Below, in pieces: positions 60,599 through 64,000 of a stretch of DNA of 64,000 nucleotides. This stretch comes from Pseudomonas mosselii. Its GTDB lineage: Bacteria > Pseudomonadota > Gammaproteobacteria > Pseudomonadales > Pseudomonadaceae. Position numbers and translations under genes: made by a program. The notes beneath the pieces were generated by a model. It did no database searches. It was not told the origin of the DNA and saw only the letters and a list, made by a program, of their open reading frames with translations. The number at the start of each line of letters is the position of its first letter. The stretch's first letter is position 1. The stretch covers positions 62,001 to 126,000 of the forward strand of contig NZ_VAUO01000005.1 of NCBI RefSeq assembly GCF_005796105.1, written 5' to 3'.

Positions 60599-62089
60599 TC
60601 ACACGACCATGAACAGCACGGCGACGAAGATGCTCGCGGCCGAGAAGGTCATGGTCCGCGAGGACCAGGTGTTGAACCATTGTTGAAAGCTGGCGAGGTC
60701 ACGCTTGAGGGCAGTTGGCTGGCGGGTCCAGGACTGCTTGTCGAGACGGAAGAACACGTAGATCTTCATCAGCGCGCCGACGATCTGGTTGTAATAGAGA
60801 ATCAGCGGGTAGGCTGGGCCTATGTTGTGGCCCGAGCACAGCAACATGACTGTGAGGATCAGGCGGGTGATGCCGATCCACAGCAGGTACACCAGCAAGA
60901 ACTGCAGGCCGAACTTGAAGCTGGCGATCACCGCCACGGTCAGCCCCAGCAGGCTGGTCCACATCGACACGCGCTGGTCGAGCAGCACGATGCTGGTGAA
61001 CAGCCCCAGGCGCTTGAGGCCCAGGCCCAGGGCGCGGGAGTTCTGCCGCAGGTTGTTGCCGTACCAGCGGTACATGAGCTTGCGACTGGCCTTGATGAAG
61101 CTCTTCTCCGGCGGGTGCTCTACGGTATTGATGGCCGCGTCTGGCACGTAGAAGGTGTCGTAGCCCAGGCGCATCAGGCTGAACCAGCTGGACTTGTCGT
61201 CGCCGGTGAGGAACTTGAAGCGGCCCAGGCGCCAGTGCATCAGCGAGTCGCTTTCGACGTCGGCGATGAACTCGGGGTTGGTCACCACGGTGGCGCGGAA
61301 CATCGACATGCGCCCGGTCATGGTCAGCACGCGCTTGGACAGGGCCATCGAGCACATGTTGATGTGGCGCTGGGCGAAGCGCAGCTTGTGCCACTCGCTC
61401 ATGATGTAGCCGCCGCGCACTTCGCAGAATTCGTTGGTGGTCAGGCCACCGACGTTGGGGTAGAGCTTGAACCACGGCACGGTCTTGCGTACCACGCCCG
61501 GCTCCAGCACGGTGTCGCCGTCGATCACCGCTGCAACCGCGTTATCGTCCGGCATCATCCGCGAGATGGCGCGGAATCCGTAGGCCAGGCCGTCGCGCTT
61601 GCCGGTGCCGGCGATGCGTACGAAGTCCAGGGTGACGTGCTCGGGCGGGTTGTACTTGGCCCACAGGCTTTTGATCAGCAGTTCGTCGCTCATCTCCACC
61701 AGCGAGCAGACCACGGTGGTCGGGTAGCCGCAGTTGATCGCCTCGCGGATCACCGAGCTGTATACCTGCGCGGTGGTCAAGGCGTCGATCCGAAAACTGG
61801 TGACCATCAGGAACACGTGTGACGGATCGGCGTCCTTGCCCAGCTTCTGTACCTTGCGGCGCAGGTAGGGGTAGACGATGTACAGGAAGATCATGCCGCG
61901 GATGAAATGCGTGGCGCCCATGGAGTAGCGCCAGATGCCGACAGCGCCGACCAGGAAGATGAAGTGCTTGGACTGCGAGTCGAAGATATCGCTGGGCAGA
62001 GCCAGGGCGATCAGCATGAGCAGGCTCATGTAGAGCAGCCACCCGGCGCACTGCAGCAGCAGGGTCTGGAACCTTTGCATGTTCGGCAT
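60599..62089 (-). CDS. alg8: Alginate polymerase glycosyltransferase Alg8
   Basis: A 496-aa GT2 membrane enzyme that polymerises GDP-mannuronate. Helices lie at the N-terminus (about 10-70) and the C-terminal third (about 375-445, 470-495). The UDP/GDP-sugar motif [11 protein letters not shown], the general-base region [17 protein letters not shown], and the R-W motif in [13 protein letters not shown] are visible. An in-frame second ATG at 62080 is also possible. It is 35 bp before alg44. Confidence 0.95.
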   Translation of the reverse strand: MPNMQRFQTLLLQCAGWLLYMSLLMLIALALPSDIFDSQSKHFIFLVGAVGIWRYSMGATHFIRGMIFLYIVYPYLRRKVQKLGKDADPSHVFLMVTSFRIDALTTAQVYSSVIREAINCGYPTTVVCSLVEMSDELLIKSLWAKYNPPEHVTLDFVRIAGTGKRDGLAYGFRAISRMMPDDNAVAAVIDGDTVLEPGVVRKTVPWFKLYPNVGGLTTNEFCEVRGGYIMSEWHKLRFAQRHINMCSMALSKRVLTMTGRMSMFRATVVTNPEFIADVESDSLMHWRLGRFKFLTGDDKSSWFSLMRLGYDTFYVPDAAINTVEHPPEKSFIKASRKLMYRWYGNNLRQNSRALGLGLKRLGLFTSIVLLDQRVSMWTSLLGLTVAVIASFKFGLQFLLVYLLWIGITRLILTVMLLCSGHNIGPAYPLILYYNQIVGALMKIYVFFRLDKQSWTRQPTALKRDLASFQQWFNTWSSRTMTFSAASIFVAVLFMVV

Positions 62090-62151
62090 CCGTCGAGAAT
62101 TCAGGGTAGGGAGGGCGGCGCGCTGGGGAGGGACGCGCCGCCCGACCGGGG

Positions 62152-63468
62152 TTACCAGCAGATGCCTTCGGTACGGCTGGTGGTGCAGGTCGGCTTGGTC
62201 ATGAAGCCGACCAGGTCGATCACTTGCTTGCCGGCCGGCGCCTGCTGGGCGAGGGCACGGAATTTCTCGTCACGGTTGCCGAGCACGATGATGTCGGCGT
62301 CGCCCACGACCTGTTCGAAGTCGGCGTTGAGCAAGGACGAGACGTGCGGGATCTTCGACTCGATGTACTCCTTGTTGGCGCCATGCACGCGGGCGTATTC
62401 CACGTTCTGGTCGTAGATGTTCAGCTCGTAGCCTTTGCCGATCAGGCGCTCGGCCAGCTCGACCAGCGGGCTTTCGCGCAAATCGTCGGTGCCGGCCTTG
62501 AACGACAGGCCGAGCAGCGCGACCTTGCGTTTGTCGTGGCTTTCGATGATGTCGAAGGCGTTCTGCACCTGGGACTCGTTGCTGCGCATCAGCGAGTCGA
62601 GCAGCGGCGCTTTCACGTCGAGGCTGGCGGCGCGGTAGGTGAGAGCGCGCACGTCCTTGGGCAGGCACGAGCCGCCGAAGGCAAAGCCAGGGCGCATGTA
62701 GTACTGCGACAGGTTCAGCACCTTGTCCTGGCAGACCACGTCCATCACGTCGCGGCCATCGACGCCGACCGCCTTGGCGATGTTGCCGATCTCGTTGGCG
62801 AAGGTGACTTTGGTGGCGTGCCACACGTTGCAGGTGTACTTGATCATCTCGGCGACTTCGATCGGCTTGCGGATCACCGGAGCGTCGAGTTCTTCGTAGA
62901 GGCTTTGCAGTACGTCGCCGCTGGCGCTGTCCAGCTCGCCGATGACAGTCATTGGCGGGTGGTCGTAGTCCTTGATCGCGGTGCTTTCACGCAGGAACTC
63001 AGGGTTCACCGCCACGCCGAAGTCGACGCCGGCCTTCTTGCCCGAGCAATCTTCCAGGATTGGGATGACCACGTTCTTCACGGTGCCTGGCAGCACGGTG
63101 CTGCGTACCACGATGGTGTGGCGGCGGGTGGCGTCGCGCAGCACGTAGCCGATTTCGCGGCACACCGATTCGATGTACTCCAGGCCCAGGTCGCCGTTCT
63201 TCTTGCTCGGGGTGCCGACGCAGATCATCGAGACGTCGCTGGCGCGGATGGCTTCGGCGAAGTCGGTGGTGCCGCGCAGGCGGCCGTTGGCCAGGCCTTG
63301 TTGCAGCAGTGCTTCCAGGCCGGGTTCGACGATGGGCGACTTGCCCTGGTTGATCAGGTCGATCTTGGTGCGCGACACATCCACACCGATCACGTCATGG
63401 CCACGTGCCGACAGGCAACCTGCACAGACTGCACCCACATAACCCAAACCAAAGATGCTGATTCGCAT
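62152..63468 (-). CDS. algD: GDP-mannose 6-dehydrogenase
   Basis: A 438-aa NAD-dependent enzyme that oxidises GDP-mannose to GDP-mannuronate, the committed step. The Rossmann motif [11 protein letters not shown] opens the protein, and the active-site Cys is in [13 protein letters not shown], about residue 268. GAGGTG lies about 7 nt before ATG 63468; a GTG at 63477 is less likely. First gene of the operon, behind a long leader and an AlgU-type promoter at 63911-63939. Confidence 0.96.
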   Translation of the reverse strand: MRISIFGLGYVGAVCAGCLSARGHDVIGVDVSRTKIDLINQGKSPIVEPGLEALLQQGLANGRLRGTTDFAEAIRASDVSMICVGTPSKKNGDLGLEYIESVCREIGYVLRDATRRHTIVVRSTVLPGTVKNVVIPILEDCSGKKAGVDFGVAVNPEFLRESTAIKDYDHPPMTVIGELDSASGDVLQSLYEELDAPVIRKPIEVAEMIKYTCNVWHATKVTFANEIGNIAKAVGVDGRDVMDVVCQDKVLNLSQYYMRPGFAFGGSCLPKDVRALTYRAASLDVKAPLLDSLMRSNESQVQNAFDIIESHDKRKVALLGLSFKAGTDDLRESPLVELAERLIGKGYELNIYDQNVEYARVHGANKEYIESKIPHVSSLLNADFEQVVGDADIIVLGNRDEKFRALAQQAPAGKQVIDLVGFMTKPTCTTSRTEGICW

Positions 63469-63910
63469 CGCATTCACCTCGTGTGTTTAATCACGCCAGC
63501 CCTTGCTCGCAAGAGCCGACCGGGTTGATTGACCAGCAGTTTTCGGGCGCACGGTGCCAGTGCGAACACACACTTCACCGAGCGCAGGCATGAATAAATC
63601 TGGAGCGCAAAACGTTATGCACTCTAAGTTGGCAGTTAAAGGCCAGTATTAAAAAGGCGTGCCCTATTATGCAGCCGTCTTTATTGCAGGAGGCACTTGG
63701 CGACCTGCTGTGCTTGTTCTTTCAAACGTAAAAAACCTTTTGAAATCAACCACTAGGACGATTAGTAAGGGGCGCGTTTCTCCTTGTTTGGCACGGTCTT
63801 CGGGGGGTCCCGTTGTGCCTGCCTGAGTTTCTGGACCGGTCGTGGATACCGGCCGTTTGTCATCTGTAAGTCATCTCTCACGTTGCACGCTTGAAACTCG
63901 TTACGGGTGC
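63469..63910 (-). other. Long 5-prime leader of algD
   Basis: About 440 nt between the predicted AlgU start point and algD. No convincing ORF is seen; a 65-codon minus-strand frame (63762-63959) runs across the promoter itself and is not called. The leader is A/T-rich in 63600-63760. Long algD leaders are typical in pseudomonads and carry regulator sites, but I could not identify individual sites with confidence. Confidence 0.5.
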
Positions 63911-63939
63911 TATGAGCGATGCGCCCAGGCAGAAGTTCC
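63911..63939 (-). promoter_or_regulatory. Candidate AlgU (sigma-22) promoter of algD
   Basis: Minus strand GGAACTT (63939-63933), 17 bp, then TCATA (63915-63911), against consensus GAACTT-N16/17-TCTGA. The -35 is exact and the -10 partial. It lies about 450 bp upstream of algD, the arrangement known for this gene. Confidence 0.65.
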
Positions 63940-64000
63940 GAACTGGGTTGCGCACACATGAAAGATTTCTAAATATTTTTTCAGTGAGAAATACTTTCAC

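Noticed and set aside
63762..63959. 65-codon frame upstream of algD
   Set aside because: It covers the AlgU-type promoter and part of the leader, with no ribosome-binding site.
1..64000. CRISPR arrays, rRNA and tRNA genes
   Set aside because: No regularly spaced identical repeats with unique spacers, and no cloverleaf or rRNA sequence was seen; the repeats present are REP-type or short tandem.

Overview
The window looks like a chromosomal segment from a member of the Pseudomonas putida group. The evidence is a high-G+C coding style, the homogentisate operon next to a SirB1-like gene and leucine dehydrogenase, a complete alginate cluster in Pseudomonas order, DUF3509, and many Pseudomonas-type REP sequences. 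No rRNA, tRNA or CRISPR was seen. All family assignments come from reading the sequence; no database search was run.

Layout. 1-9.7 kb is core metabolism: an SDR, the IclR regulator hmgR divergent from hmgA-hmgB-hmgC (homogentisate to fumarate plus acetoacetate), a SirB1-like gene, leucine dehydrogenase, SOS-type yebG with a LexA box, a PsiE-family protein, DUF3509 and an HPF-like ribosome factor. 9.8-20.2 kb is an iron-uptake block. A FecI-FecR-FecA set on the minus strand diverges from DUF3649, PepSY and DUF3325 membrane proteins, a second ECF sigma factor, a second FecR and a second STN-type TonB receptor. 20.3-26.2 kb holds an AraC regulator, a DMT permease, a gtr-type glycosyltransferase cluster and a 2-hydroxyacid dehydrogenase.

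26.26-32.42 kb is an accessory insert of about 6.2 kb, visibly more AT-rich than its surroundings. It is bounded by imperfect inverted repeats of about 107 bp, each with four TTGACCA-like iterons at 22-23 bp spacing. It carries small unknown genes, a tandem GNAT protein, a phospholipase-D-fold nuclease, a tyrosine-integrase vestige and an Mrr-like endonuclease with an unusual N-terminal domain. It has no transposase. This is the best candidate here for an undescribed mobile or defence unit.

32.4-38.3 kb is a LysR regulator divergent from an outer-membrane lipoprotein, AaeB-like, DUF1656 and AaeA-like efflux set. An orphan RHS tip, a periplasmic protein and a universal stress protein follow. 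40.4-45.7 kb is a second LysR-controlled efflux system (EmrB-like MFS, EmrA-like adaptor, outer-membrane lipoprotein). Identical 15-bp palindromes precede the regulator and the pump operon. An SDR and a small membrane protein follow.

47.2-63.5 kb, minus strand, is the alginate operon algD-alg8-alg44-algK-algE-algG-algX-algL-algI-algJ-algF-algA, with an AlgU-type promoter about 450 bp upstream of algD. AlgA and AlgD make GDP-mannuronate. Alg8 and Alg44 polymerise it under c-di-GMP control. AlgK, AlgE, AlgG, AlgX and AlgL form the periplasmic and outer-membrane export and modification apparatus. AlgI, AlgJ, AlgF and AlgX acetylate the polymer. REP-type sequences recur through the window. Two have become the coding N-termini of lipoproteins (algK and the second efflux lipoprotein), and a large REP hairpin separates algL from algI.
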